From Nageia nagi (Eukaryota; Pinophyta), in the NCBI GenBank assembly GCA_050084985.1, contig JBITNC010000002.1, positions 37,758,001-37,822,000 on the forward strand: a DNA stretch of 64,000 bases. Reading direction: 5' to 3'. This document shows positions 1 through 12,374 of this stretch, piece by piece. Within the stretch, counting starts at the first letter, position 1. Each line of letters starts with the position of its first letter. The notes under the pieces are model-generated. The model was not told the origin of the DNA. It searched no databases and worked only from the letters and a program-made list of their open reading frames with translations. Position numbers and translations under genes: made by a program.

Positions 1-618
1 GTAGTCCTCAATGCTTCGTTCCTTTTGTCGCAAATTTTGGAATTGGCGAAATAAGGTCTGGGAGTAGTCTACAGGCACAAATTTCCCTTTTAGCTTCTTC
101 TTCATTTTAGCCCAATCTCTGATCTTATCCTTGCCATCCCTTTGTCGCGTATTCTGTAGGTGATCCCACCAAATTAATGCATGTCCCTTCAACTTTGTGC
201 ATGCAAGCTTTACCTTCTTTTCTTCAGCAAGGTTACTCCATTCAAAATATTTTTCTAGGCTATTGATCCAATCGATCAACTCCTCTGGTTTTAATCCACC
301 AGCATACTCAGGAATCTCAATTTTGATCCCTGCATTATTTCCTTTAAGTCCTTCTAGAGCCCGTATCAACCGATTCTCAAAACATTGACCGTCTCCCATT
401 AGGTCTTCTTGTTCTGCATCCGTCTGAACCTCAGATCTAACTTCATCAACTGTACTTTCACCATCAAATTTTGGATCTAGATGGGCATTCATATTTCTCT
501 CTACCATGCGCTCAATTGCACCAGTTAGTTGCATTATTTGGGCCTGCAGATCCTCGATCTGCCTACTCATTTGAGTATAGGCACCTCTAGGTGCTCTGCC
601 TCCTCTCCTAGGTGGCAT
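1..618 (-). CDS. Ty3/gypsy retrotransposon gag, N-terminal part, cut by window edge
   Basis: The frame is open for 206 codons from an ATG at 618 down to base 1, with no stop. It starts MPPRRGGRAPRG and has a predicted coiled stretch (residues 17-40, MSRQIEDLQ...). The retrotransposon-gag core follows, with EIPEYAGGLKPEELIDWI, a KLKGHALIWWDHL motif and a FRQFQNLRQKERSIEDY segment. These are typical of plant Ty3/gypsy capsid proteins. A primer-binding site lies 32 bases upstream and an LTR just beyond, so this is the true start of the polyprotein. The lack of any stop or frameshift suggests a younger insertion than the other elements here. Protease, RT and integrase would lie beyond the left edge. 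Family assignment is secure; activity is unknown. Confidence 0.85.
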   Translation of the reverse strand, partial: MPPRRGGRAPRGAYTQMSRQIEDLQAQIMQLTGAIERMVERNMNAHLDPKFDGESTVDEVRSEVQTDAEQEDLMGDGQCFENRLIRALEGLKGNNAGIKIEIPEYAGGLKPEELIDWINSLEKYFEWSNLAEEKKVKLACTKLKGHALIWWDHLQNTRQRDGKDKIRDWAKMKKKLKGKFVPVDYSQTLFRQFQNLRQKERSIEDY

Positions 619-649
619 CTTCTTCAATTTTCCCAGCGAGATCACACCC

Positions 650-661
650 GCTCTGATACCA
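650..661 (-). other. Primer-binding site of the left gypsy element
   Basis: Read on the minus strand this is TGGTATCAGAGC, the standard plant primer-binding site complementary to the 3' end of initiator methionine tRNA. It begins two bases after the LTR end and lies just upstream of gag. Confidence 0.85.
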
Positions 662-663
662 AA

Positions 664-1151
664 TGATGTGAATTCAGCTATAACAGGAAAACAGAAATTG
701 AAATCCAGTCACAGAACATACAGAAGAAATCCAGACCACAAATACTCTTCTTATTCCTGAATCCACATGCTCTCCAAGAGAATACAATGCCCTTTAAATA
801 GCCACAAAAAAAACAAAAAAACCAGAATGAGTCGGATTGCACCCAAAATTTGCATGCGCATCCCTCTTACACTAATTAAGCAGTATCTAAAATATCCACC
901 CTTAACTAGAAGAAAAACAAGAGTTATTAAAGGCGCAACATGCAAAAAAGCCTAAAAAATCAGGAGTGCTCTTAAAAAAGCCTATTTTTCAGGCCTTAGA
1001 CGGATGAATCAGGCCTTAAAAATATCATTTTTTGGGTATGGCAGTTCTAGCGAACTTCCATAACTAGAAATTCATCACGAAGCCACAGTTTAAATTTCGA
1101 AGCAAAACGACCTCCGGATCAAAAGTTACGGCCCCGGCAACGCATGCATCA
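664..1151 (-). repeat. 5' LTR of the left Ty3/gypsy element
   Basis: The inner edge is fixed by the primer-binding site. In plus orientation the segment begins TGATG and ends CATCA, a 5-bp terminal inverted repeat, giving about 488 bp. On the minus strand it has a TATA-like box (plus 792-800) followed by a likely R region. The outer boundary rests only on the TGATG/CATCA match, because the second LTR is outside the window. Confidence 0.6.
792..800 (-). promoter_or_regulatory. TATA-like box in gypsy LTR
   Basis: TATTTAAAG on the minus strand inside the LTR, upstream of the primer-binding site and gag, in the place expected for the LTR promoter. Confidence 0.5.
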
Positions 1152-4100
1152 AATAATCAATCATGTGATATGAAAATCTTGTAGGATGTCTACTCCAATA
1201 CTCCATCGAAGTGATACAATCACTATCCTAAATTGATAAACAACCTTCAATAGAAGGTTGTCGATTAATGAAAGATGAGATACTAAAGATTCTTTGGAAG
1301 ACATCAAGGCAATAAGAAAGCTTATCTTACCAAGATAAATGTACTTACATTCTCTTTAACATTCATACATTTATAAAAACCATTCTCACATTTTATAACA
1401 ATAAATATAGCATTCAAACTTATTCAAATGTAACCTTTAAGGATGGGATTAAGGATTGAGCTCGACGATCCATATATAACTAATTTGATTAGTTATCACC
1501 CCATCAAATATAGGTCTTGGTTGGGGTTTATAGTTAATAACATAGGTTTTTCTATGTTAGCAATATATATTCCTAGATGGCAAGAACAAGAGTGGGAGAA
1601 AAAGGAGGCAAAGGGAACAATGGCAATAGCAAGGAGGGCTTAGACGATGAAGAACCAAAGCTTGCTAGATGGGATAACAAGGGGCTAGAAGGGAGAACTA
1701 CAATTGTTGCAATCAAAAGGAGTGATAATAAACTTAAGATTGCCTTAGCGAATTCTTTTGGGTTATGGCCAAGAAGGATGGATGTTGTGATAAACGTAAC
1801 ACCAAAGGCATTGCAAACCTTCTATGTAAATCTAGCTATGTGGGAAAGAGAACCTAAATCGAAGGTCATGGATAAAAAGGGTGACATTACATGTAAGTTT
1901 GTAATGGATGGACGAAAGATTAGAGATGTTTCTATGAATGAAGAATGTTAATGTCTACAATAGACGTAGAACCTTCATTGTGTTGATCAATGGTGTGGTG
2001 GTGGTCGATGTTGTTGGTGACAAATGGAACATGCAATTTTAGGATGATTTAATATTGATCTCTGGAGAGATGATGCTTGGGGATGATCAATCAATAGGAG
2101 AAAGGATTAGAGTTGGTGATCTGTGTAGAGATTAATATGTTCTTAAGATTCAAAACACTAAGTTCTTGGTTGATAATGAGAGCAAGGAAGTTGAACAAGG
2201 ATGTGTGCCTTGGTTTGTTATAAAATGTTTGATCATGAGGGCTTAAGTATATGAGAGATTTATTAATGGCGATGATACGATAAGAGATGGAAGTCATTTT
2301 GGAGATCACTTTATTATGATAATAGGTACAAGTTTTGATAGTAGTAAAGCAAACAATGCAAGAGGTTGGGATGTGTTATTGCATGCTCCTTTTATGGCCT
2401 CAGAATCACTTGAGATAGGATGGACAATAAATCTTCGATTGGGATGGTGCCTTTAGAACCCTAGACATAGATATGGAAGGGGCTAAAATTTGAAATAAGA
2501 GTTTTGACTTTTGAACTAGATAAAAACTACTCAAGGGGCTTTTGAAACCCTTGGTAAGGAGAAGGAGCTTTCTGGGATTTTGGACAAAGATTTAGCGAGT
2601 AAATTTGGCCTTATGGAAGGAGTTGATAGAGGAAGGATCGTGGATGGCTTTAATGGCTGCTTTAGGGGCAGATTCTTTCTACTTGGGCAAATTTTTGTTT
2701 TGTTTTAGGTACATCCATTGTTGTACAGATGGTTGTTGGAAAAAATGAGGGTATGATGCAAGGTTTTGTGATAATTTCAGACACATTATGGATACAAATG
2801 GCTAATGAAGTCAAAGAAGGAAGTTTGAGTCACATGAAGGATAGAAACAAGTTTCAAATTTGGGATTCTAACTTAGTTTCAAATGATGTATCATTGTATG
2901 GAATCTTTGGAGAAGAATTCCTTCCCAAACCAAGGGTTTGGAATATATTTATGATTGTGGCTTATGAGTTGTCTTGTTTTGAAGTAGTATTTAGGGTTTT
3001 GGAGGCTCATGTGCTAATGGTATACTTGATCAATATTTGTAAAGAGTTTGATGGGAGGGTTTTTAAATCCTTGGATGTATGCAGGATGGAAAAGGGCTTC
3101 ATGATTTTAGCCCTATTCAAAAAATTTGTTGCTCTCTGAAGCACGCAAAGATGGTATTGGTGACCAAGGCCAAATTGGGATTTATGAAACCCTAGCCAAG
3201 TTAGAGGAGCTTTTACTAAGAAGGTCGTAGGAGGTGATCTTCAAGTTCTCTGAAGATCATCTGCAAGAAGGTCTATGGAGACTTTCTCCAACATTCTCCC
3301 ATGAGAAAGGGGTTCTTTTTCTTTAATGGAGAAATGGTCTTGTTGCACAGGAACTATATTTTTTTAATCCTTTTATCATGTTTCAAATACGGTTTGATTT
3401 TCATATGGGTAAGGATCATTTGGGGTCTCCTAGTCCATTTTTTTTAGCAACAACTATGTTTTTAATTATTAGGTTATTATCCTTTGTTTTGATTGGCAGG
3501 ATTTTCCTAGAGACCTACTAGATCCATTTGGTCTCTGTTTTGTTTTATGAAGCACATTGAATATGCAAAGGTTAATGTAAAAGATTGTGGGTCCTTTCAA
3601 AACTCCTATTTTTATTATTAATAAAAAAGTATATAGAGAACTTATATATATATAATATATATAAGTTCCTAACTAACAAGTATTCAATCTTGTGCTCTTG
3701 AAATCAATTAAACTTTTAAAGACAAGGATTTACTATCCTGACTAACAACTATTCAATCTTATGCTCTACAAAATCACAAATGTTAGCTTACAACCTCCTA
3801 CTCCTACTATTGCAAAAGTTCTAATTCTATTAGCAATACCTGGATCATGATTTGAATTCATTATAGATCTCAAATGCATATGAAAATAAACAACAAATGT
3901 TAAGAACAAATTCATTGTCTTACTAAACAGCAAATTCATGCCAATCAAAAATTGTTCAATAAACAAGTCATAGTAGTTCAACAAAATCCAGCAAGGTTAT
4001 GATCCTATTGGGTCGGGCCATGACACATATGACTATTGACTATATGTTGCTCGTGGATAAATTGAGGAACTAAATAACAAATGAATTGCAAATACATAAG

Positions 4101-4465
4101 TCTATAACATGATATCTATTATCAAGCCCTACAATCAAGTAAATACTTATATTTGTTAATTATTTTGAACTTTTAACTTAATTTCTTCATATGTTAAATT
4201 GATCATTTAATTCATTATTTTTATATATTTATGGTGGGATGATTGGAATGACAAATTGTAAGTTCACTCAAAGGTTGCAATATGAGTTATGGGGCAATCA
4301 CATAATGTTTCAAAGTGTAACCATAGTTGGAGCACCTTTGAGTGATAAGTATTTGAATGACTAATTCTTAATGCACTATAGTTGATGCCTCTTGACATAA
4401 ACAAAGTCAACGATCCAAATATGATCCCATGGATTTGGATGCCATTTCTCCACAATTTTAAAGGA
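1152..4465. other. Unclassified degenerate DNA, no supported gene
   Basis: Two modest plus-strand open frames occur here: 1577-1951 (124 codons, lysine- and glycine-rich at its start) and 2729-3139 (136 codons). Neither shows a domain or motif I recognise, and the sequence between them is broken by stops. The strand bias and T-rich downstream end could fit an old retroelement, but no RT, endonuclease or gag motif is visible. A short TA-rich run lies at about 3640-3665. Confidence 0.35.
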
Positions 4466-4901
4466 TGTAATATCAATACTTTGAAGTTATCTTCTATAGT
4501 AGAAGAAAAGGCATGTTCAATAAATAAAAAATCAACAACACAAGGAGAGGATTTTCACAAGCCACAATCAATTAGTCAAAGCAAAAAGAATTCTTAGGGC
4601 AAAGACAAAGCATTTGTGAAGATTTGCACAGAAAGCAAATCAAACCCAAAAATGAAAATGTAAGAGCACCACAAAAACAAGGAGAGAAGCTAGAATCCTC
4701 AGAATTGATCAATTTGAAATGAGAATGGGGCCCAAATAAATAGGGCAAATTCAAGCTAGTGTACAATAGCATGCCAACCATGTGTGAAGGTAAAATCCAC
4801 AAAGTGATAAAGAAGTGGTTATCACCACAACAAACTAGCTATAAATAAGAAGAATTAGGAAATAAATAAAATACTCCTAAGTGATCTTAATACTCTAACA
4901 C
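4466..4901 (-). repeat. 3' LTR of the 4.5-10.6 kb copia element
   Basis: It matches 10215-10647 in direct orientation with many substitutions and small indels, for example around the shared GGTTATCACCACAACA block. It ends in CTAACA at 4901, followed by the polypurine tract at 4902-4910. The left edge is approximate. Confidence 0.65.
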
Positions 4902-4910
4902 CCCCTCTTA
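4902..4910 (-). other. Polypurine tract of copia element
   Basis: AAGAGGGGG on the minus strand, directly next to the LTR start TGTTAGAG. This is the expected second-strand priming site and fixes the element orientation. Confidence 0.7.
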
Positions 4911-5382
4911 AGTGAACAACGAGGTAAAGTGGTAGAATACAAAAAATGAGTCCTAGTAACAAGGCCTGATCAGGTACTCATATACAATATGTGCAAAGAA
5001 TCTAGTGAAAGATGATAAAAAAAAACCACATGGGGAAAAAACCATCTCATAGTAGAAGAGGGAGGATGGAGAGGATGACTCTTCATCAACACCCCTCAAG
5101 GACAACTTCCTTCACCCCAAGAAAGCCATGCAACTCAAAGAAACGAGGTGATACAAAGGATTTAGTGAAGATGTTCGTGATCTTCTGCTCTGTAGGAATG
5201 TACTCTAAGCAGAGAATACGATCCTAAATATGTTGACGGATGAAGTGCATGTGGACCTCAATATGTTTGGTACGTTGATGCTCAACAAGATTGCATGAAA
5301 TATGAATCACGATTTGATTGTCACACCAAAGAACTATGGTTCGATACTAGGGGTAGCCAAACTCCTCCAATAATTACTGAAG

Positions 5383-6267
5383 CTAATGTGCCTCCTGAAT
5401 CGCATAAACAACTTCTATATACTCTACCTCAATCAATGATAGTGCAATAGCTTGTTGCTTCTTGCATGACCAATCGATGGGAGAAGTACCAAGAGAAAAT
5501 ACATGGTCAGAAGTGGAACGATGATCATCAAAAGAACCAACCCAATCAGAATTTGTATATCCACTCAACACTGGAATACCTCTTGTAATGCAAACTGAAG
5601 TGGGTAGTGCCCCTCACATATCGAAGAATCCTCTTGGCTTCCTACCAATGAGACTCATGAGGGGTCTGTGCAAACCAAAAAATAAGCCCAACAACATACA
5701 AAATATCTGGTCGAGTATGGGTGAGATATAGAAGACTCCCAACCAATTGATGATACAAAGTAGCACCACACAGTGGTGAAGTGCAAGTGGAAGTCAAACT
5801 CGCCCTACTCTAAAAAGCAATTGGAGAAGGATTGCAATCCACCATCCTAAACCGTTGAATAAGATCCAAGGTATATTTCTGCTAAGATATGGAAATCCTT
5901 GAATCTATTTGTGTCACATGAAAACCAAGAAAGTAATGAGCAAATCCAATGTCTGCCATCTCAAATCTCTCGGCGAGAGCTTGCTGAACTGTTTGAATGT
6001 GAGAGCAAGAGGTGTCGATGAGAAGAAGGTCGTCAACATACAACATCAAAATAGTGGTATCTGATCCATGTCTCCAGATATAGACTGTAGGGTTGGAGGA
6101 ACATCGTACAAAATCAATGGAGAGGAGAAAAAAATCCATCTTCTCATATCATGCTCAAGGAGCTTGTTTGAGGCCATAGAGAGATTTTCTAAGCCTACAA
6201 ACAAGTGAGGAATCCTTGATAAAACTGATGGGCTACTCCATATAGATCTCCTCATGCAAATCATCAT
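5383..6267 (-). pseudogene. copia reverse transcriptase / RNase H remnant
   Basis: The RT part keeps a YVDD active-site motif (plus 6029-6040) followed by an AERFEMADIG...HYFLG segment typical of copia RT. The RNase H part (5383-5571) has GYTNSDW, DDHRSTSDHVFSLG and WSCKKQQAIALS. RT sequence continues further upstream (to about 6600) in several frames, so the domain is broken by frameshifts. Confidence 0.8.
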
Positions 6268-7637
6268 GCAAAAAGGTGCTCTTCACATCCATCTGAAACA
6301 CTAACCATCCTTGAGCAGTAACAAGAGCAAGTACAAGAAAAATTGAATCCATCTTGGCCACAAGGGCAAAGATCTCATAGTAGTCAATCCCTTCAACTTG
6401 TGAGAATCCTTTGGTAATAAGACGAGCCTTATACTTATCAATGGAACCATTAGCTGCATACTTGATTCAGTACACCCATTTACACCGAACCAACTTCCTC
6501 CCATGGAGAAGAGAAACAAGCTCCCAAGTACTATTCTTCAATAAGGAAGAATACTTAGTTGTCATGGCATCATCCCACTCCAGTATACCATGAGCCTCTG
6601 AAAAAGTCTATGGATCACCTGAATGTGCTTGACCAACAAGATAGGAATCGATGGAATGGAGGCGGGAAGGAGGGAGATCCTTGATGAAAGATGTTGCATC
6701 CTCAAGTGTAGAGTGAGCCCATTTAGGCATGCAACTACCAGCAGTGAAAGAAGATGCAACATCAACAAGAGGAGTAACAACAACTGCAGGTGTAGGAGGA
6801 TCAATAGCTATTGTGAAAGCAACAACCTCAAGAATATCCTTCGCATGAAAGACCTCAAAAGATGTGTCATAGGAGTCAGGTAAGACCACGGAAGGAGATG
6901 AAGAGGGAGAATTAGGAAGGCGCTCATCAAACTGAAGATGAGTGTGGAAGAAAAGATCATGGGTATCTGGATCAATCAATCAATACACCCTCATATCCTT
7001 ATTATAGCCAATAAATATGAGAGGCTTGCTCTTCTTATCCAAGGCCTCACGCTTGGTCTTCGGAATGAAAGCCCAAGCATGACTACCAAACACTTTGAAG
7101 CATGAAAAATCTAGTTTGGTTCCACTCCAAGCCTCTTCAAGAGTTACGTGATCAAGTGCTCAATGAGGAGTGCAATTTTGGATGTAATTCGCATAATTGA
7201 CTGCCTCGGCTCAAAAAATAGGAGGTAAGTCTCTAGAATGCATCATACAACTAGCCATCTGCTTCAGTGTTTTGTTCTTCCTTTTTGCAACTCCATTCTG
7301 CTATTGAGTGTGAGGAACTAAATGCTGATGAATTATTCTATGCTTTCAAGGAACTCTGAAAACTCAATGTTGAAGTACTCCCCCCCATTGTTTGTGCAAA
7401 GCTTCTTGATGCAACTTAAAGATTGATTCTCAACCAAAGCCTTGAAGACTTTGAAGTGAGAAAAGACATCACTCTTGTACTTGAGAAAATACACCAAGTA
7501 CATCTCAAGAAATCATCAATAAAAGTGAGTACATATCAAGCTCCAGTGAAGGATGGGTGTGGAAAGATCATCAAGTCGCTATGCACCAATTCTAAAAGAG
7601 AAGAGGCACAATTAGCTTTACCTTTAGGAAAAGTGTC

Positions 7638-7856
7638 TTAATGTTGCTTCCCAAGAGCACAACTAGGAAAAACACCATCAGAACAAGACACCTTAGGCAA
7701 GCCAGTGACCACATCATGAGAATGCAACTGTTGCAAATATCTATAGTTGAGGTGCCCAAACCTCTCATGCCAAAGTCTACTCATAGAATCTACATGGGAA
7801 ACCAAACTATTACCTGAATTAGTATCATCAAAGCCCTCAAACTGATAAAGCCTCAA
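7638..7856 (-). pseudogene. copia GAG-pre-integrase region
   Basis: It has LWHERFGHLNYRYLQQL followed by a GLPKVSCSDGV...CALGKQH zinc-binding stretch, the region just before the integrase core in copia polyproteins. One expected cysteine is replaced (PSCALGK). The integrase core follows at about 6980-7600 but is broken. Confidence 0.75.
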
Positions 7857-7874
7857 GGAATGGTCAAAATCACC

Positions 7875-8340
7875 TCATGCACAAAGTGACAATGGCTCTC
7901 GAAAACTACAGATCTCAAAATCATCAAGTGCAAATAAAACGATCCTTCCACCACCAGTATTAGAAATCTGATACACAAAAAGAAGGTTGGCAAAGAGATT
8001 AGGAACCAAAAGCATATCAAGGAGGCAACCACTTGCAACAAGAATGTCCCCTTTCCCCTTCACAGAAATGTGAGAGGAATCACCAACCTCGATACTAGAA
8101 GTAGAAGTAAAACAAAGATATGGAAAAGAATCTCTGGATGGAGTCATGTGATGAGAGGCACCTGAATCCATAAGCCAACTCTCTGAAATAGAATGTCCCT
8201 TCCCATAAGCTTTCAAAGTCTTGCCTGATACATGAGAAGTTTCAGATTTTTGCTTCTTTTTATCATCTTTCATATTTTTGTAACATTTTTCAATGACATA
8301 TCCAAGCTTCCCATAATAAGAACAAGTAGGCTTTTCTTTC
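7875..8340 (-). pseudogene. copia zinc knuckle and aspartic protease
   Basis: A zinc knuckle at about 8270-8330 reads CSYYGKLGYVIEKC, so the second Cys and the His of CCHC are both changed to Tyr. The protease motif WLMDSGASHHMT follows at about 8143-8183. The catalytic DSGA is kept but nucleic-acid binding by the knuckle should be lost. Confidence 0.75.
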
Positions 8341-8612
8341 TCTTGAGTGGATTTAGAGTCAAGGACTTTTGGAGTTGGCTATGGTGTAGTGGGCTTAGGC
8401 TTGGGCTTGGGCTTGCTATTACATTTACCTTTAGATATTGTTAATGCCTTAGATAAAGATGAAGATGCCTCAAGAGTTGAAATTTTAGTCTTTTCCCTTG
8501 TAAGACATTCACAAAATTCTTTTAAGTTAAGCATTATGAATTTATCACCCATATCATCCATTGTAGAGAGGAATGTAGAAGCAAATACATAGAATGGACC
8601 CTTCAATTTTGA

Positions 8613-9058
8613 TTAAATCAAATAAATATATTCTTCCTCTTTCTTCTTTTTACCACTACCCAACAAGTATGTGTACAACTCCTTAAATTTAGTGAAATAA
8701 TCAACCATGGTGGGATAGTCATCAAAAGATAAACCAGTAAGTTGAGCATCAATTTGCATGGCTCTCATTGTGTCAACTTTACCAAACAAAGATTTCAATT
8801 TATCCCATGCTTCATGTGGTGTGGTTATGCTATCAAGATGAAACCACAAGCCTCACTAACATTTGATTTTATTAGCCCAAATGCCTCACTAGTTGCCTTT
8901 GTGAATGAACAAGTTTCATAGTTTGATTTCAATGTGAATTTTTGCTCCTTAATGAGTGTATTTAGTCCTATTTGTGTTAATATTGTCAACATCAATGGTT
9001 TCCAAGTGTTGTAATTATGAGATGTGAGAGGTTCAATTTTAAATGGTGAATGCTCCAT
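8613..9058 (-). pseudogene. copia gag remnant
   Basis: It begins MEHSPFKIEPL-SHNYNTWK at 9058, the usual N-terminus of copia capsid. It continues in another frame with TTPHEAWDKLKSLFG and a TMVDYFTKFKELYTYL segment. At least one frame change lies near 8840. Confidence 0.75.
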
Positions 9059-9239
9059 CTCAAAACACCAAGAAAACCAGAAACCAAGAAATAAGGAAGG
9101 TGCAAAAATCTGCACCCGACACAAGAAGACCCCACCCAAATTTTATTCATTTTCGAAGGACCCCCCATTAAAAAAAAAAAAAAACTTATCATCAAGGCTT
9201 ACAATGCAAATGGCTGAAAAGATCTCGTCTCCACCTTTA

Positions 9240-10214
9240 TAATGCAAAAAATGACATTCCAATCCAATTCCGTTTGCACAAGTTACACAATTAAATGTGT
9301 ATGCCTTCAAATTAAATTAATAACCCTCCTAGACTATTAAAAAATCAAAATATTTATTCAACTTTAAAAATTAGAAAAATATTTACTTTTTTTTATTTTT
9401 CAGCAGACTATAAAGGAGCCAGAAAATAATTAAAAACCTGCAAATGGCAGCACGAAGATCGAACTCGAAGGGAGAAGAGAGTGAGGTTCCAAGGGGCAGC
9501 GCCCCTGCCATGCCTCCCCTGTCACGAGACGGAGAAATTTTTTTGTTTTGAGTGCTAAAAGCACTTATCCGGAGCTCGTTGTAGGATCACGATAGAGCTA
9601 TAAAGCCAGAGAAGGCAGCACTTGCAGATGTGGATGCCAAGAGACAACACGGGTTGGGAGCAAAGAAGCCAGACTGAGAGAGAAACCGCAAGAGACTGCC
9701 AAATCGCGTACCCTATGGCAGCCGTGAGGAATGTCCTGCAGAGATGCGGAGGGATGCCTCAGAGAGGGAGCACCACAATTTCTAACGGGCACAAAAGCGC
9801 TAGGAACCCAGATGTGCAGATTCAGTGAGAACCAATGCGATTCAGCCAAATTGAGATGGGAAGAGACAGGAGCCGGTGTGGTAAGTTGACGCAGGGATCT
9901 GAAGCAGTCACAAAGTGATGCTCAACGTCCACAAAGTATGCGCCAAACGTAGAAGACGTGAGGAGGCGAGGATGAGCACAACGCATGTTTGAGGACGTTA
10001 GAAACCAAGCCAGAGAGAGCCCACGATGCACAGGAGGCGTGATCATGAGATATGGACGTGAGCAGTGCGGGAGGCTGCACTGGGTGCATTGTTTGTTGAG
10101 GCAAATCTAGCACAAGGGGAGGTGGGACGTAGGCTGAAGGGAGTTCAACAATGGACTGCATATCACAATGCTGCCAAAAACCCAGCCACGCTCAACACAG
10201 GGGGTTAATTAACA
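9240..10214 (-). other. GC-rich leader between copia LTR and gag
   Basis: This kilobase is visibly richer in G and C than the surrounding DNA. It has no long frame with recognisable domains and no clear initiator-Met primer site next to the estimated LTR edge. It could be a long untranslated leader or foreign DNA captured by the element. Confidence 0.4.
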
Positions 10215-10647
10215 ATGTCGGAGGAGTGATCTTAAACTAAGAAGGAAGAAAGGGAGTGCAACTAGGAAACAATTTGGACAACTCAGAAGAATCATCATCA
10301 GATCTGAAAAAATTTCACAAAAGAAGTTTGATGCCTGCAAGAATCCAACCTACTATAGTACCATATGAAGATTCATACGAAGAGCAAATCAATTTCAGAA
10401 AGGAAAATGCAAGAGCACCACTAAAACGAGAGAAGGTAGAACCCTTGGAATTGATCAATCTGAAATGAAAATGGAACCCAAATAAATAGGGCAAATACAA
10501 GCTATTGTACAACAACATGCCAACCATGCCTGAAGGCAAAATCTATAAAATGACAAAGAAATGGTTATCACCACAACAGACGAGCTAGAAATAAGAAGAC
10601 CTAGGAAATAAATAAAATAATCCTAAGTGATCTTAATACTCTTAACA
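10215..10647 (-). repeat. 5' LTR of the 4.5-10.6 kb copia element
   Basis: Direct match to 4466-4901. The outer edge ends TAACA at 10647. The inner edge is placed at TGTCG by alignment length only. Confidence 0.6.
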
Positions 10648-10656
10648 ATATTTAGG

Positions 10657-11845
10657 ACACATTGATTGGTCTTAATGCATTTGAGGCTCAATTTATACAT
10701 TTTGTAATTCAATTCTCCTTATTAAAAGAAAACATTGTATTTATATTTCCTAATATATTTTTTGATGGTTGATGTAAAAAATCAAGGGAAACTTACCAAA
10801 ATACTCATGTAAGTTTATGAAATTACCAAAATACCTTTTAATCTATAAAAATTACCAAAATACCCTTTATAAATTCATAGAATTACCAAAATACCTTTCA
10901 ATCTTAAAAAATTACCAAAAAACTCTTGTAAGTTCATGAAAATTAACAAAATACCCTTGAATTTTATGAATTAAAAAATAAAATATATTTTCATACTCTT
11001 ATAAAAAAATTTAATAATTACAATATTTCATTTTATTTATTTATTATTTAGAAAAATGAATACTTTTAATTAATTGTAATAAAAATTCATTGCAAAATTC
11101 ACATCTTACATACCATGAATCTAAAAGACCATCATATCATATTAACATACATTTCTTTAAAAAATTATAATTAAAAAAAAATTATTTATTATTTAAACAA
11201 TAACATAACTATCCAATTTTTCCAATTCATATAAGAATTATATTTATTTCAATTTATGTAAGAATATTTATTTATTTCATTTAAACAATATTTTACAAAT
11301 TTATTGGATTATTTTAATAATATTTTTTTAACATTCTACCTACTATGATTTTATATAGTTAAAAAAATTACATTAAAAAAATTTAAATGAATTAAATGAA
11401 ATGCTAAATTCTTTTCATTATTTTAATTTTTTATAAAAGTATTAAATTATTTTTTATTTTTTTAATTCATAAGTTTTAAAGGTATATTGGTAAATTTCAT
11501 AAGCATATAGAGGTATTTTGGTAATTTTTACAGATTGAAGGGTAATTAGGTAATTTTCATGAACTTTTAAGGGTATTTTGGTAATTTTAAAAAATTGAGG
11601 GGTATTTTGGTAATTTCATGAACTTGCAGAAGTATTTTGGTAAGTTTTCCAAAAAACAATTGTCAAAATATCTTTTGATAGCAGATGCAAAGCAACAAAA
11701 TTTATGTTAGAATAAAGGTAAAATGCTTGGAAAACATTGATTGATATTTTGATGCATTTTGTGGTTCACTTTGCATATTTTGTAATTTAATTTTCCTCTT
11801 ACTAATATAAAATATTGCATTTCTAATTCCTAATATGTTATTTAA
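10657..11845. repeat. Direct repeat pair flanking a foldback element
   Basis: About 115 bp at 10657-10770 recurs in the same orientation at 11731-11845. Shared blocks include ACATTGATTG, TTTTGTAATT and TTCCTAATAT. The foldback element at 10786-11650 sits between them. This could be an older tandem duplication split by the insertion. Confidence 0.6.
10786..11650. mobile_element. Foldback/MITE-like element, copy 1
   Basis: The two ends are inverted copies of each other: the left arm starts GGGAAACTTACCAAAATAC, the right arm ends GTATTTTGGTAAGTTTTCC. Each arm is about 200 bp and is built from four to five degenerate units carrying ACCAAAATACC. The AT-rich centre (about 11000-11450) has no coding capacity. 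A second copy with the same arms and the same centre lies at 39611-40460. The build fits a non-autonomous terminal-inverted-repeat element. Target duplications are unclear: A-rich sequence flanks both sides. Confidence 0.75.
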
Positions 11846-12374
11846 CGGCAGACCTGGGGCCTGACTTGGTGATCAACACATACCCATGAAGAGACATCAG
11901 TTATGAATTAAAAAGCGTCTCATAGAATTAGAGGACGTGTCATGCTAGTATCGCCAGTTATATTAAAGACTTGTCAATATATCTTTTTCTTTTATTTCTT
12001 TTTAGGCAAGTCAAAAACCCAAATGATTTTTTGTCTAGTTCGAGTCTTACATCTTATGCTATAAAATTTGCTATGAATTGCTATGCTTAGCATGTATCGG
12101 AGCAAAAGCTAATTCTCAACCAAATATATGTCGGTCTGGTGAACCAATTAGGCTTGAGATTCCTCCCTCACAGCAAGTTGAATTCTTAATCAACAATAGT
12201 TAGTACAGTTGGTTCTTTTTGAGATTTTTAGGCTGCCCAAATATGTTTTTATGTACTTCAATTATGACTTTTGTATTCATGTCTGAATTTACAAACATGC
12301 AGAGTAGTCTCTGCATGATTAGAAGTAGTGCAGACTATAGACAATCATATGTGAGAAATCACAATAACTGCAGA
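11846..12374. other. Gene-free stretch
   Basis: No domain-bearing frame, LTR edge or RNA gene seen. Mixed-composition intergenic DNA. Confidence 0.4.

Larger units (their letters stand above)
4466..10647 (-). mobile_element. Decayed Ty1/copia LTR retrotransposon
   Basis: Minus-strand pieces appear in copia order from high to low coordinate: gag, zinc knuckle, protease, integrase start, RT and RNase H. Similar LTR sequences flank the whole (about 4466-4901 and 10215-10647). The coding region is split by frameshifts and stops, so it is non-autonomous now. A long GC-rich leader (about 9240-10214) separates the 5' LTR from gag. The outer right edge (LTR ending TAACA at 10647) and the inner edge of the left LTR (4901, next to a polypurine tract) are well defined. 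The other two LTR edges are estimated from where alignment fades, and no matching target duplication was found. Confidence 0.75.

Noticed and set aside
4149-4158. Left end and target duplication of the first copia element
   Set aside because: ATATT next to TGTTA matches the right flank and LTR end, but the DNA from here to 4465 has no counterpart in the other LTR, so it is probably chance in AT-rich sequence.
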